Of a stretch of 10,549 nt of DNA, positions 1 to 7,040 are shown piece after piece. This stretch comes from Deltaproteobacteria bacterium UBA7527. GTDB lineage: Bacteria > Desulfobacterota > Syntrophorhabdia > Syntrophorhabdales > Syntrophorhabdaceae. Every line of letters begins with the position of its first letter. Positions within the stretch are counted from its first letter, which is position 1. The stretch lies in the NCBI GenBank assembly GCA_002478225.1, contig DLMV01000029.1:384-10932 (forward strand), written 5' to 3'. The position numbers and the translations under genes are program-made. The notes below the pieces were generated by a model. That model worked only from the letters and a program-made list of their open reading frames with translations, was not told where the DNA came from and did not search any database.

Positions 1-1035
1 AAAGCCGAGGCCCTGCTGCGCGAACTCAACCGCGGCGGCCAGGTCTTTTTCGTCCACAATTACATTCATAACATCGGCGTCGTACACGAACATCTGAAGA
101 GGCTTCTGCCGGATGTCAGGATAGCGATCGCACACGGCAAAACGGACGAGAAAAAACTGGAAAAGATCATGGTCGATTTCATCGGGGGGAAATACGACAT
201 ACTGCTCTCCACAAATATTATAGAATCGGGCCTCGATATCTCCAACGTGAACACCATATTCATCAATAACGCCCACAGGATGGGACTCTCCGACCTGTAC
301 CAATTAAGAGGACGCGTGGGCAGAAGCACGAAGCAGGCCTTCGCATACCTTCTTGTCCCAAAGGATGAGGCCCTCACAAAAGATGCCGCGCTTCGCCTGA
401 AGATCATAGAGGAGATGACAGACCTTGGGGCCGGATTCCATATCGCCAGCTATGATCTTGAGATAAGGGGCGCGGGGAACCTCCTTGGCAAGGAACAGTC
501 CGGCAACATCAATCTCATCGGGTTCGAGCTGTACTGTGAAATGCTTGCGGAGGCCGTGAAAGGCCTCAAGGAGAAGCCTGAAGAAAAGGAAGAAGAGATC
601 ATCGCGGAGGTCAACATCCCTGTGGACGCCTATATACCCGACGCATATATTGAGGACCCGGCGCAAAAGCTCCTCATGTACAAACGGCTCTCCAGGATCA
701 GGAACGACGAGGAGCTTGCAGACATAAAGGGAGAACTCACCGATCGTTACGGGGCGATCCCTCAGCCGCTCCTGCACCTCCTTGACATCATCTCGTTGAA
801 GTGCTTTCTGACGCGGGCGAAAATAAGTAAGGTCGAGCATTCCCCGAAACAGCTCGTTATCCATGTAACAGACCGCACCCCCATTGATATGAAAAAGATG
901 CTCGGCGTCATCTCTCAGGGATGCTACAGGATAAAACTCCTCCCTGACGGCAAGATCATCCTGCAGAGCGACAACACTGCGGAAGAACTTGTAAAATACA
1001 TGAGAAATGTATTGATGGAGATCATTTCTATATGA
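1..1035 (+). CDS. mfd: Transcription-repair coupling factor Mfd, C-terminal part (5' end outside window)
   Basis: The frame is open from base 1 to a TGA at 1033-1035, giving the last 344 residues of a protein that normally has about 1,100-1,200. The visible part begins in the second RecA-like lobe of the translocase (a GGQVFFVHN segment). It continues through helicase motif V (STNIIESGLDI, about window codons 67-77) and motif VI (QLRGRVGR, codons 101-108). The remainder matches the C-terminal TRCF regulatory domain (roughly codons 205-315, with DPAQKLLMYKRLSRI). Mfd is an ATP-driven DNA translocase that removes RNA polymerase stalled at lesions and recruits UvrA for nucleotide excision repair. 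The closest alternative, RecG, shares motifs V-VI but lacks this C-terminal domain. The next gene follows after 39 bases on the same strand, so co-transcription is likely. Confidence 0.95.
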   Translation, partial: KAEALLRELNRGGQVFFVHNYIHNIGVVHEHLKRLLPDVRIAIAHGKTDEKKLEKIMVDFIGGKYDILLSTNIIESGLDISNVNTIFINNAHRMGLSDLYQLRGRVGRSTKQAFAYLLVPKDEALTKDAALRLKIIEEMTDLGAGFHIASYDLEIRGAGNLLGKEQSGNINLIGFELYCEMLAEAVKGLKEKPEEKEEEIIAEVNIPVDAYIPDAYIEDPAQKLLMYKRLSRIRNDEELADIKGELTDRYGAIPQPLLHLLDIISLKCFLTRAKISKVEHSPKQLVIHVTDRTPIDMKKMLGVISQGCYRIKLLPDGKIILQSDNTAEELVKYMRNVLMEIISI

Positions 1036-1074
1036 TATAAGAAAAATAGATAGGCCAAATAATGAGGTGAATAC

Positions 1075-1989
1075 ATGAAAAAGACCTTAATCTGTTTGAT
1101 TGCTTTGCTGTTTCTCTTCTCATGCGCGAAAAAAGATGATAGCAAGGTCCTGGTCAGCATAGACAACGACACGATCACGCTGGAAGAATTCAACAAAGAG
1201 CTCGACAAGATACCGATGAACATGAAGATGCTTGTGGCAACACAGAGCGGCAAAAAGACATACCTCGACAGGCTCATCATGAAGAAGCTGATCCTCAGGG
1301 AGGCGGTCAAGGACAAGATCGAAAATGAAAAAGATTTTCAGAACCGGCTTGCCGATATTAAGGAGCAGCTTCTCATAGAGTCCCTTTTAAAGAAAAAGAT
1401 CGCTGCCGACTCACAGCTTACGGAAAACGATCTGAAGAAGTATTACGATACAAACAAAGAAAAATTCAAGAAAGAAAAAGAGATCAATACGCGCCATATC
1501 CTTCTCAAGACCGATGAAGAAGCAAAGCAGATCATGGACAAGCTGCAAAAGGGAGAGGATTTCGTAGAGCTTTCAAAAAGATATTCAATCGATCCAAACG
1601 CCAAGGCCAGCGGCGGCGAGATCGGCTTCCATCGCAAAGGGACATTGCTGCCTGAATACGAGGCAGCGGCCTTCAAATTGACAAAGGTGGGGCAGATGGC
1701 CGGGCCGGTCAAGAGTCAGTTCGGATACCATATCATCAGACTGGAAGGCATCAAACCTCCTGCGTACGTGCCCTTCGAAGAGGTAAAGGATTATATCAGG
1801 CAGCAGCTGACCCAGGACAAACAGAAGGAGCTTCTTGAGAAATATATAGAAGATCTGAAAAAGGCCTCAAAGATCACGATCAATGAAGATCTCCTGAAAG
1901 AGGAAAAGCCTGCTTCGCCTGAAAAACAGGAAAAGACCGAAACGCCAAAAACACCCGGGAAACAGGAGTCACCGCCAGTAAAAAAATGA
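1075..1989 (+). CDS. Parvulin-type peptidyl-prolyl isomerase, predicted lipoprotein
   Basis: A 304-residue protein with a lipoprotein signal peptide: basic start (MKK), hydrophobic stretch, then lipobox LFSC with the acylated Cys at position 17. Residue +2 is Ala, so outer-membrane sorting would be expected under the E. coli Lol rule. A SurA/PrsA-like N-terminal helical region (about 25-135) is followed by one parvulin domain (about 137-226). That domain keeps both usual histidines: HILLK at 141 and FGYHIIRLEG with His 219. The last ~30 residues are a charged Pro/Lys/Glu-rich tail that looks disordered. The likely role is assisting folding of exported proteins while anchored in a membrane. 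The start is supported by a GAGGTGA ribosome site at 1064-1070, four bases before the ATG. The stop overlaps the start of the next parvulin gene (ATGA), implying translational coupling. A specific gene name (prsA, ppiC, surA-like) cannot be assigned from sequence alone. Confidence 0.88.
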   Translation: MKKTLICLIALLFLFSCAKKDDSKVLVSIDNDTITLEEFNKELDKIPMNMKMLVATQSGKKTYLDRLIMKKLILREAVKDKIENEKDFQNRLADIKEQLLIESLLKKKIAADSQLTENDLKKYYDTNKEKFKKEKEINTRHILLKTDEEAKQIMDKLQKGEDFVELSKRYSIDPNAKASGGEIGFHRKGTLLPEYEAAAFKLTKVGQMAGPVKSQFGYHIIRLEGIKPPAYVPFEEVKDYIRQQLTQDKQKELLEKYIEDLKKASKITINEDLLKEEKPASPEKQEKTETPKTPGKQESPPVKK

Positions 1990-2915
1990 GCAAACTGTTC
2001 AGAGCGCTTCTGATAATCCTGTCGATCATGCTGCCGGCGGGCATCCACTGCGAGGTGGTCGACAGGATAATCGCCATTGTAAACGACGACATTATCACGT
2101 TAAAGGACGTTGAACGCTTCGTCCACGTTGAAAAACAGGGGAAATATACATCGGTCAACGAATATTTAAGGAACCTTGAGCTTAAGGAAAGGATCGATAT
2201 TTTCATCAGCGATCTGCTCATAAAGCAGCAGGCCAGAAAACTGAAGATCGACGTCTCCGACAAAGAGATCGAGGGTATAATCGAGAATATCAAGAAACAG
2301 AACCTCATTACAGAGACAGCGCTGAGGGAACAGCTGAAAAAAGAAAATATTACCTACAAGAACTTCCAGGAAGGGATCAGGATGAATGTCCTTCGCAGCA
2401 GGGTGGTCTCGCGCGTCATTTCGCCGGAGGTTAAGCTCACGGAAAGCAATTTAAAAGAATATTACAATAAACACATTGAAGAATACAGAGAGGAAGAGTA
2501 CAGATTAAAACAGATATTCGTGTCACGGCAGAAACAGGACGCCGCGCAGAGGGCAATGGCAGCATATAAGCTCCTGAGCGAGGGCACTTCATTTGAAGAG
2601 GCAGCGAAAGAATTCTCCGATGATCCTTCGGCAAAAACCGGCGCAGACATTGGATATGTAAAAAAAGAAGACCTCATGCCGCAATTGAAAGAGCCGCTTG
2701 CGCTGATCACGCCCGGATCATATACCCAGGTCATACAAACACCGTACGGCTTCCATATCCTTAAGCTTATGGAGGTCAAGAAATCAGACACGCTGCCCTT
2801 CGAGACCGTAAAGGATGCGATCCACGAAAAGATAGTCCTCGATGAATCACAAAAGAGATATAAAGAATACATCGACAAACTTAGGAAGTCATCGTACATC
2901 GAGGTCAAGATCTGA
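1986..2915 (+). CDS. surA: SurA-like periplasmic chaperone / parvulin isomerase
   Basis: A 309-residue protein with a cleavable-type signal peptide (hydrophobic residues 7-18, probable cleavage just before EVVDRI at about 23). It then has the typical SurA N-terminal opening (VVDRIIAIVNDDIITLKDVERF), a helical chaperone module to about 170, one parvulin domain (about 172-263) and a C-terminal helix. E. coli SurA is longer (428 residues in the precursor) and has two parvulin domains; single-domain versions are common elsewhere. The first parvulin histidine is replaced: the motif reads RLKQIFVS instead of the common xxxHILV, while the second (YGFHILKL, His 257) is kept, so isomerase activity may be weak. 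The cellular role is inferred to be escort of outer-membrane proteins through the periplasm. Its ATG overlaps the stop of the lipoprotein parvulin gene, so the pair is probably co-translated. pdxA follows downstream, echoing the surA-pdxA order of E. coli. Confidence 0.87.
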   Translation: MSKLFRALLIILSIMLPAGIHCEVVDRIIAIVNDDIITLKDVERFVHVEKQGKYTSVNEYLRNLELKERIDIFISDLLIKQQARKLKIDVSDKEIEGIIENIKKQNLITETALREQLKKENITYKNFQEGIRMNVLRSRVVSRVISPEVKLTESNLKEYYNKHIEEYREEEYRLKQIFVSRQKQDAAQRAMAAYKLLSEGTSFEEAAKEFSDDPSAKTGADIGYVKKEDLMPQLKEPLALITPGSYTQVIQTPYGFHILKLMEVKKSDTLPFETVKDAIHEKIVLDESQKRYKEYIDKLRKSSYIEVKI

Positions 2916-2923
2916 GATAAATC

Positions 2924-2983
2924 AGCTCATGGCTGATAGCTCATAGCTCATGGCAAAACACCCGTAAGTCGTGAGGCGTAAGG
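2924..2983 (+). repeat. Two short heptamer arrays in the surA-pdxA gap
   Basis: From 2924 to 2951 four contiguous 7-base units follow each other, starting at 2924, 2931, 2938 and 2945. Three are AGCTCAT and one (second) is GGCTGAT. A second set of three units starts at 2963, 2970 and 2977 with core CGTRAG plus a variable last base. The two sets are separated by 11 bases and are not in phase with each other. No coding potential is seen. The function is unknown; these resemble in style the short tandemly repeated heptanucleotides (STRR) described in cyanobacteria, although the motif and host differ. Confidence 0.7.
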
Positions 2984-2988
2984 GGCGA

Positions 2989-3004
2989 TCCCGCCGAAGC
3001 GGGA
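2989..3004 (+). promoter_or_regulatory. Small GC-rich hairpin just upstream of the pdxA start
   Basis: TCCCGC (2989-2994) and GCGGGA (2999-3004) form a perfect 6-bp stem with the 4-base loop CGAA. It ends nine bases before the pdxA ATG. No clear Shine-Dalgarno lies between the hairpin and the start codon; the best purine run (GGGA, 3001-3004) is inside the right arm. The stem could therefore limit ribosome access. There is no T-tract, so it is not a convincing intrinsic terminator. Confidence 0.5.
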
Positions 3005-3013
3005 CAGCACAGC

Positions 3014-3973
3014 ATGAAACGAATAGTTGTGACCATGGGAGACCCTGCCGGCATAGGCGGGGAGATCATCGTTAAATCATTGCCCCATATCTGCAGGCAA
3101 AGCATACCAGTTATTATCGGCGACCTTCAGGCAATACACCGGATACAAAGAACCCTCTTCCGCAAAAGTGAACAGAGTTTTAAGCCGTTCAAGGGCGGCT
3201 CGCCGGGAGACGCTGAATTCATTGATCTCGGCATCGTCAGGACCGTTGATTTTGGTGTAACCGAACCGAAATTCGGTGAGGCGTCTTTCAAGTATATCAT
3301 AGAAGGGTTGAAGCTTATCTTTTCGGGAGATGCTTCGGCGATCGTAACCTGCCCGGTCAATAAAAGATCAATACACTTAGCCGGGATAGAGTTCACGGGG
3401 CATACGGAAATCCTTGCCCATTACGGAGGGGTTACAGAATACGTGATGATGATGGCGAACAGGTCAATGAAGGTATCCCTTGCGACCATCCATATCCCCC
3501 TGAAAGACGTTCCCGGATCGATCAGCGCAGGCAGGATAGCAAATACCATAATGATCACACACGGCTCGCTGCAAAAGTATTTCGGGATCGACAAACCATA
3601 CATCAAGGTCTGCGGACTTAATCCGCACGCCGGCGAACAGGGCATCATAGGAAATGAGGAAGAGATGATAGAAGAGGCGATCGGTCTTGCAAGGGCAGCA
3701 GGCATCCATGCAGACGGCCCTTTCCCTGCCGACACCCTCTTCCACAAAAAGGATTGCGACGCTTACGTAGCCATGTATCACGATCAGGGCTTGATCCCCG
3801 TCAAGACGCTCGATTTTTCCAAGACGGTCAACATTACCCTCGGACTTCCATTTATACGGACGTCTCCGGGCCACGGCACAGGATTCGATATCGCCGGAAA
3901 GGGCGTTGCCGACCCAACCGGTCTGATAGAGGCTTACAGGGTCGCAGAGCGCATGTCCTCAAAAACTACTTGA
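3014..3973 (+). CDS. pdxA: 4-hydroxythreonine-4-phosphate dehydrogenase PdxA
   Basis: A 319-residue protein of normal length for PdxA. It opens with MKRIVVTMGDPAGIGGEI, the family's N-terminal signature (the common form is GDPAGIGPE; here the Pro is Gly at 16). Further signatures are TCPVNK (112-117), GHTE (129-132), and the three divalent-metal histidines, seen as ATIHIP (His 160), LNPHAGE (His 205) and MYHDQG (His 256). SPGHGTGFDIAGKG (284-297) is the family's C-terminal motif. The enzyme oxidises 4-phosphohydroxy-L-threonine with NAD+ in the DXP-dependent pyridoxal 5'-phosphate pathway, in the cytoplasm. A PdxA2-type enzyme acting on another substrate is a less likely alternative. The start is set by the conserved N-terminus, since no good ribosome site precedes it. 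It lies 98 bases after surA and may be read from the same transcript or from an unseen promoter. Confidence 0.94.
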   Translation: MKRIVVTMGDPAGIGGEIIVKSLPHICRQSIPVIIGDLQAIHRIQRTLFRKSEQSFKPFKGGSPGDAEFIDLGIVRTVDFGVTEPKFGEASFKYIIEGLKLIFSGDASAIVTCPVNKRSIHLAGIEFTGHTEILAHYGGVTEYVMMMANRSMKVSLATIHIPLKDVPGSISAGRIANTIMITHGSLQKYFGIDKPYIKVCGLNPHAGEQGIIGNEEEMIEEAIGLARAAGIHADGPFPADTLFHKKDCDAYVAMYHDQGLIPVKTLDFSKTVNITLGLPFIRTSPGHGTGFDIAGKGVADPTGLIEAYRVAERMSSKTT

Positions 3974-3998
3974 CAAAAGCAAATCCATACAGTAAAAA
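3970..3998 (+). promoter_or_regulatory. Possible sigma-70 promoter for the TRAP operon
   Basis: A perfect -35 hexamer TTGACA (3970-3975) overlaps the pdxA stop codon. With a 17-base spacer, TAAAAA (3993-3998) matches four of six positions of the -10 consensus. Transcription would start near 4005, just before the palindrome at 4012. The spacing and the -35 support the call; the weak -10 limits it. Confidence 0.35.
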
Positions 3999-4003
3999 CT
4001 GTA
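3988..4003 (+). promoter_or_regulatory. Perfect inverted repeat TACAGT-N4-ACTGTA
   Basis: Two 6-base arms (3988-3993 and 3998-4003) are separated by AAAA. The repeat overlaps the possible -10 element, so it could be a protein-binding site or a short RNA hairpin. It has no following T-tract and is not a terminator for pdxA. Confidence 0.4.
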
Positions 4004-4011
4004 GCAAGATC

Positions 4012-4027
4012 AAATTGTATACAATTT
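4012..4027 (+). promoter_or_regulatory. 16-bp perfect palindrome, candidate operator of the TRAP operon
   Basis: AAATTGTATACAATTT is its own reverse complement over 16 bases and lies 88 bases before the dctP start. Its centre, TTGTATACAA, resembles sites bound by GntR-family regulators of the FadR/FCD subgroup, which often control uptake of organic acids. Its position just after the possible transcription start would suit repression by roadblock or occlusion. No regulator gene is present in the window. The resemblance to GntR sites is an inference from motif shape. Confidence 0.5.
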
Positions 4028-4114
4028 TAACACGATTGATTCGTTTCCACGTATTTTTTGAAAAAGGCATCATCTATTTGGAATGAAGTAATAAAAATTA
4101 TCAGGGGGTGTACT

Positions 4115-5137
4115 ATGAGTAAAAAGATCACAGCACTACTAATTTTTGCAGCGTTCTTATTGACCCTATGCGTCATCGCGCCGCAGAATGCGGGGGCGCA
4201 GGCTCCGATCGTGTTGAAATATGCGAACTTCCCGCCTGCCCCTACGTTCCCGTGCGTTCAGATGGAGAGGTGGGCTAAAGAGGTTGAGAAAAGAACCGCC
4301 GGCAAGGTCAAGGTCCAGACATTCCCGGGCGGCACTCTTTTACCTGCAAAAAGTATTTTTGATGGTGTAGTAACGGGTACCGCTGATATTGGTAATTTTG
4401 CCATGAGTTATCAACCAGGCCGTTTCCCACTCTCAGAAGCCGTTGACCTCCCGATCGGATTTAAAAGTGCAAAGGCGGCAAGCCTTGCGTTATTTGACCT
4501 CGTTGAGAAATATAATCCAAAAGAATTTGAAAAGGTGAAGGTGTTGACCCTCTTTACCTGTCCGCCTGCAGATCTCATGACAAAAACACCGGTGAGATCA
4601 CTGAAGGACCTGAAAGGCATGGAGCTCAGGGCATCTGGTACCGGCGCATCGGTTCTCAAACTTTTAGGCGCCACCCCTGTCGGCATGCCTCAATCGGAAG
4701 CACCCGAGGCGATCCAGAAAGGCGTTGTAAAAGGCAATGTATCCTCAATGGAGATACTGAAGGACTTTAATTTTGCCGCATACCTCCCCTATGCAACCGA
4801 GGCAAATCTGTTCGTAGTGAGCTTCGCCGTGGTCATGAACAAGGATAAATGGAATGCCATGCCTGCCGATGTAAAGAAGGTCATGGATGATCTGAGGCGC
4901 GAACAGGCGGAATGGACAGGCAAATATGTGGACGACCACGTCAAAGAATCCCTTAAATGGTCGAAAGAAAAATACAACCACCAGCTTTTCCAGTTCTCCG
5001 CTGCTGATACTGCCGAGATCGCAAAACTTACAAAACCCATGATCGATGACTACATCAAAAAGGTCAACGCAATGGGCCTGCCCGGGGAACAGATCGTCAA
5101 AGACGTTTACGCATTCAAGGCAAAATACGAAAAATAA
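4115..5137 (+). CDS. dctP: TRAP transporter substrate-binding protein, DctP family
   Basis: A 340-residue periplasmic binding protein. The signal peptide is MSKKI plus a hydrophobic stretch (about 6-24) ending in AGAQA at 26-30. The mature part begins with LKYANFPPAPTFP, the usual first strand of DctP proteins. The LKGMELRASGTGASVLKLLGATPVGMP-type segment (166-192, given here by family features) carries Arg 172, the position that usually pairs with the substrate carboxylate in TRAP receptors. SEAPEAIQKGVVKG follows, a typical family helix. It captures a solute, probably an organic acid, and hands it to the DctQM permease, driven by an ion gradient. The ATG at 4115 is chosen over an in-frame ATG at 4058 because AGGGGG at 4103-4108 gives a good ribosome site and the signal peptide then starts properly. 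The substrate cannot be deduced. Confidence 0.93.
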   Translation: MSKKITALLIFAAFLLTLCVIAPQNAGAQAPIVLKYANFPPAPTFPCVQMERWAKEVEKRTAGKVKVQTFPGGTLLPAKSIFDGVVTGTADIGNFAMSYQPGRFPLSEAVDLPIGFKSAKAASLALFDLVEKYNPKEFEKVKVLTLFTCPPADLMTKTPVRSLKDLKGMELRASGTGASVLKLLGATPVGMPQSEAPEAIQKGVVKGNVSSMEILKDFNFAAYLPYATEANLFVVSFAVVMNKDKWNAMPADVKKVMDDLRREQAEWTGKYVDDHVKESLKWSKEKYNHQLFQFSAADTAEIAKLTKPMIDDYIKKVNAMGLPGEQIVKDVYAFKAKYEK

Positions 5138-5172
5138 TTTGGCAACGAAATAGCAACAAGAAGACATCACCT

Positions 5173-5205
5173 TCACAAGGGTCCCGGAAATGGGGACCCT
5201 TGTGA
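5173..5205 (+). promoter_or_regulatory. Strong intercistronic hairpin between dctP and dctQ
   Basis: TCACAAGGGTCCC (5173-5185) pairs perfectly with GGGACCCTTGTGA (5193-5205): 13 bp with a 7-base loop. No T-tract follows, so full termination is unlikely. Such hairpins after a binding-protein gene commonly protect the upstream mRNA from 3' decay or attenuate downstream expression, giving more binding protein than permease. That role here is inferred. Confidence 0.7.
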
Positions 5206-5212
5206 GAAGAAT

Positions 5213-5226
5213 ATCAGCCATCAGCA
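5213..5226 (+). repeat. Two-unit heptamer trace before dctQ
   Basis: ATCAGCC (5213-5219) and ATCAGCA (5220-5226) are adjacent. The first is the exact reverse complement of GGCTGAT, a unit of the array at 2924-2951. With only two units it could be chance; it is listed because of that match. Confidence 0.3.
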
Positions 5227-5250
5227 GCATCATAGAGAGGGGTATTGCTA

Positions 5251-5736
5251 ATGGGATACATCATAAAATTCAATACTTATTTGAACCGATTGCTGGCCTT
5301 TTTTAGCGGTATATCCGTGCTTATTCTCACAGCTATTGCTGCAGGGAATATGCTCTTAAGGGTTGTCTATGTGCCCATAAACGGTTCCTATGAGCTCATC
5401 GGGTTTTTTGGAGCAGTAGCAACAGGCTTTGCCCTCGGTTATACTCAGATACGGAAGGACCACATCATCGTGACGATCTTTACCGATAAATACTCTAAAC
5501 GAACGATCCCTTTTCTTGATGGCATCAACTATCTTCTCAATATGGTTTTCTTTGCCCTTGTTTCCTGGCAGACCATGAAGTGGGGCATAAAAATAGCAAA
5601 CACAGGGGAAATATCTGAAACGTTAAAGATAATATACCACCCCTTTGTTTACTGCCTTGCATTCGGCTTCGCTGCATTGGCCCTGACACTCCTTGTTGAC
5701 TTTCTCCGGCTCTTCTATAAGGAGGCAAAGCCATGA
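5251..5736 (+). CDS. dctQ: TRAP transporter small permease, DctQ family
   Basis: A 161-residue membrane protein with four predicted membrane segments (about 13-35, 47-65, 88-110 and 130-152), the standard DctQ layout. GSYELIGFFGAVATGFALGY followed by an RKDHI segment (about 45-72) matches the family's conserved loop and second helix. It forms the small membrane subunit that joins DctM and docks the DctP binding protein in the inner membrane. An ATG at 5251 is preferred to an in-frame TTG at 5245 because the AGAGAGGGG ribosome site (5234-5242) sits eight bases from the ATG. Its stop overlaps the dctM start by four bases, so the two permease subunits are translationally coupled. Confidence 0.9.
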   Translation: MGYIIKFNTYLNRLLAFFSGISVLILTAIAAGNMLLRVVYVPINGSYELIGFFGAVATGFALGYTQIRKDHIIVTIFTDKYSKRTIPFLDGINYLLNMVFFALVSWQTMKWGIKIANTGEISETLKIIYHPFVYCLAFGFAALALTLLVDFLRLFYKEAKP

Positions 5737-7040
5737 TCACGCCTCTTACGGGATTATACGGCACCCTGCTGATGCTCGCTGTCATGTTGTTCCTTAGAAT
5801 GCCCGTCGGCTTTGTGATGGCTATCATGGGTTTTTTGGGCCTGGTGTACGCGCTCTCCTGGGACGCGGCCCTTGGAATGATCGGGACGGACCTGTGGCAA
5901 ACATTTTCTTCTTACGGATTAACAGTTATCCCCATGTTCATACTGATGGGACAGATCTGTTTTTACTCGCAGGTTAATGAGCGTGTATATAACGCTGCCT
6001 ATAAATGGTTCGGTAAGATAAGGGGCGGCCTCGCTATTACAACGGTTATAGCGTGTGCAGGGTTTGCGGCGATCTGCGGTTCCAATACTGCAACCGCCGC
6101 CACAATGACTGCCGTTGCATTGCCGGAAATGAAGAAATATAAGTATGCACCCATATTGACCTCCGGTTCGATTGCAGCGGGTTCTACTCTCGGCGTTGTA
6201 ATACCGCCGAGTGTCGTATTGGTGGTCTATGGGATCTATACGGGCCAATCCATAGGAAAACTTTTCTTTGGCAGCTTTGTACCCGGCGTCGTCCTTGCTT
6301 TCATCATGGCGCTTACGGTTTACGTAATGTGCCTCGTCCATCCAGAATGGGGGCCCAAGGGCCCGCGTTTTACCTTATATGAACGAATAAAGGCCATTCC
6401 TGATGCTCTGGATATGCTCGTCATGTTCGGCATTATCATGTATAGCCTCTATGCAGGTCTTTTTACGCCCTCGGAAGCGGGCGCTGCAGGTTCCGTAGTG
6501 GCTATTGTAATAAGCCTCATAAGAAAAAAACTTACATGGAAAGGGTTTATGGGATCTGTAATTGACACCCTCCGGATCTCTTGCATGATCTTCCTGCTGG
6601 TCGCAGGCGCCGTCCTCTTTGGCCGTTTCCTCGCAGTTACAAGACTTCCTTTCGTGGCGGCAGAGTGGGTAGCGGGTCTGCCTGTACCGAATTGGATGAT
6701 CTTATGGTCAATGCTTGTGATCTATATTATTGGCGGATGCGTCATGGATGCCCTTGCCTTTCTTCTTATCACGGTGCCAATATTCTTCCCTGTTGCGCAA
6801 CAGATGGGGTATGACCCGATCTGGTTTGGTGTTGTTATCACCATTGTCACCACAATGGGAGCGATCACTCCGCCGGTCGGCATAAGCGCCTACATCGTTT
6901 CGGGTATGGCGAAAGATATTCCCTTATCAACGGTCTTCAAAGGCGTGGTGTGGTTTATCCCATCGTACGTCATCACAATGATCCTTATAGAGATCTTCCC
7001 GCAGCTCGTCAACTTCTTTGCTTCACTTGTAAAGTATTAG
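5733..7040 (+). CDS. dctM: TRAP transporter large permease, DctM family
   Basis: A 435-residue, very hydrophobic protein of normal DctM length with about 12 membrane segments. Family signatures are present: IPMFILMGQ (66-74), CGSNTATAATM (115-125; the family's GSSxATAATM), LGVVIPPS (153-160) with VVYG soon after, LFTPSEAGAAGS in the middle, and AITPPVG near the C-terminus. These hairpin motifs form the ion- and solute-binding core of the elevator-type transporter, coupled to sodium or proton flow. The start has an ideal AAGGAGG ribosome site (5719-5725) and overlaps the dctQ stop. Together with dctP and dctQ it makes a complete TRAP system. No terminator with a T-tract is visible after it, and it converges on purC. 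Confidence 0.95.
   Translation: MITPLTGLYGTLLMLAVMLFLRMPVGFVMAIMGFLGLVYALSWDAALGMIGTDLWQTFSSYGLTVIPMFILMGQICFYSQVNERVYNAAYKWFGKIRGGLAITTVIACAGFAAICGSNTATAATMTAVALPEMKKYKYAPILTSGSIAAGSTLGVVIPPSVVLVVYGIYTGQSIGKLFFGSFVPGVVLAFIMALTVYVMCLVHPEWGPKGPRFTLYERIKAIPDALDMLVMFGIIMYSLYAGLFTPSEAGAAGSVVAIVISLIRKKLTWKGFMGSVIDTLRISCMIFLLVAGAVLFGRFLAVTRLPFVAAEWVAGLPVPNWMILWSMLVIYIIGGCVMDALAFLLITVPIFFPVAQQMGYDPIWFGVVITIVTTMGAITPPVGISAYIVSGMAKDIPLSTVFKGVVWFIPSYVITMILIEIFPQLVNFFASLVKY

Noticed and set aside
304..864. 186-codon open frame on the - strand opposite mfd
   Set aside because: It is the antisense shadow of conserved helicase and TRCF sequence with no recognisable domain.
3988..4065. Intrinsic terminator after pdxA
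   Set aside because: The hairpins found have no T-tract directly after them; the T-run at 4054-4059 is not preceded by a GC-rich stem.
4058..4114. Longer dctP start adding 19 residues
   Set aside because: The extension breaks the signal peptide layout, and a good AGGGGG ribosome site sits just before the internal ATG at 4115.
4115..7040. TRAP operon as recently transferred DNA
   Set aside because: Parts of dctP and dctM seem to use more A/T-ending codons than neighbours, but no integrase, tRNA, target duplication or transposase is present, and I could not compute codon statistics.
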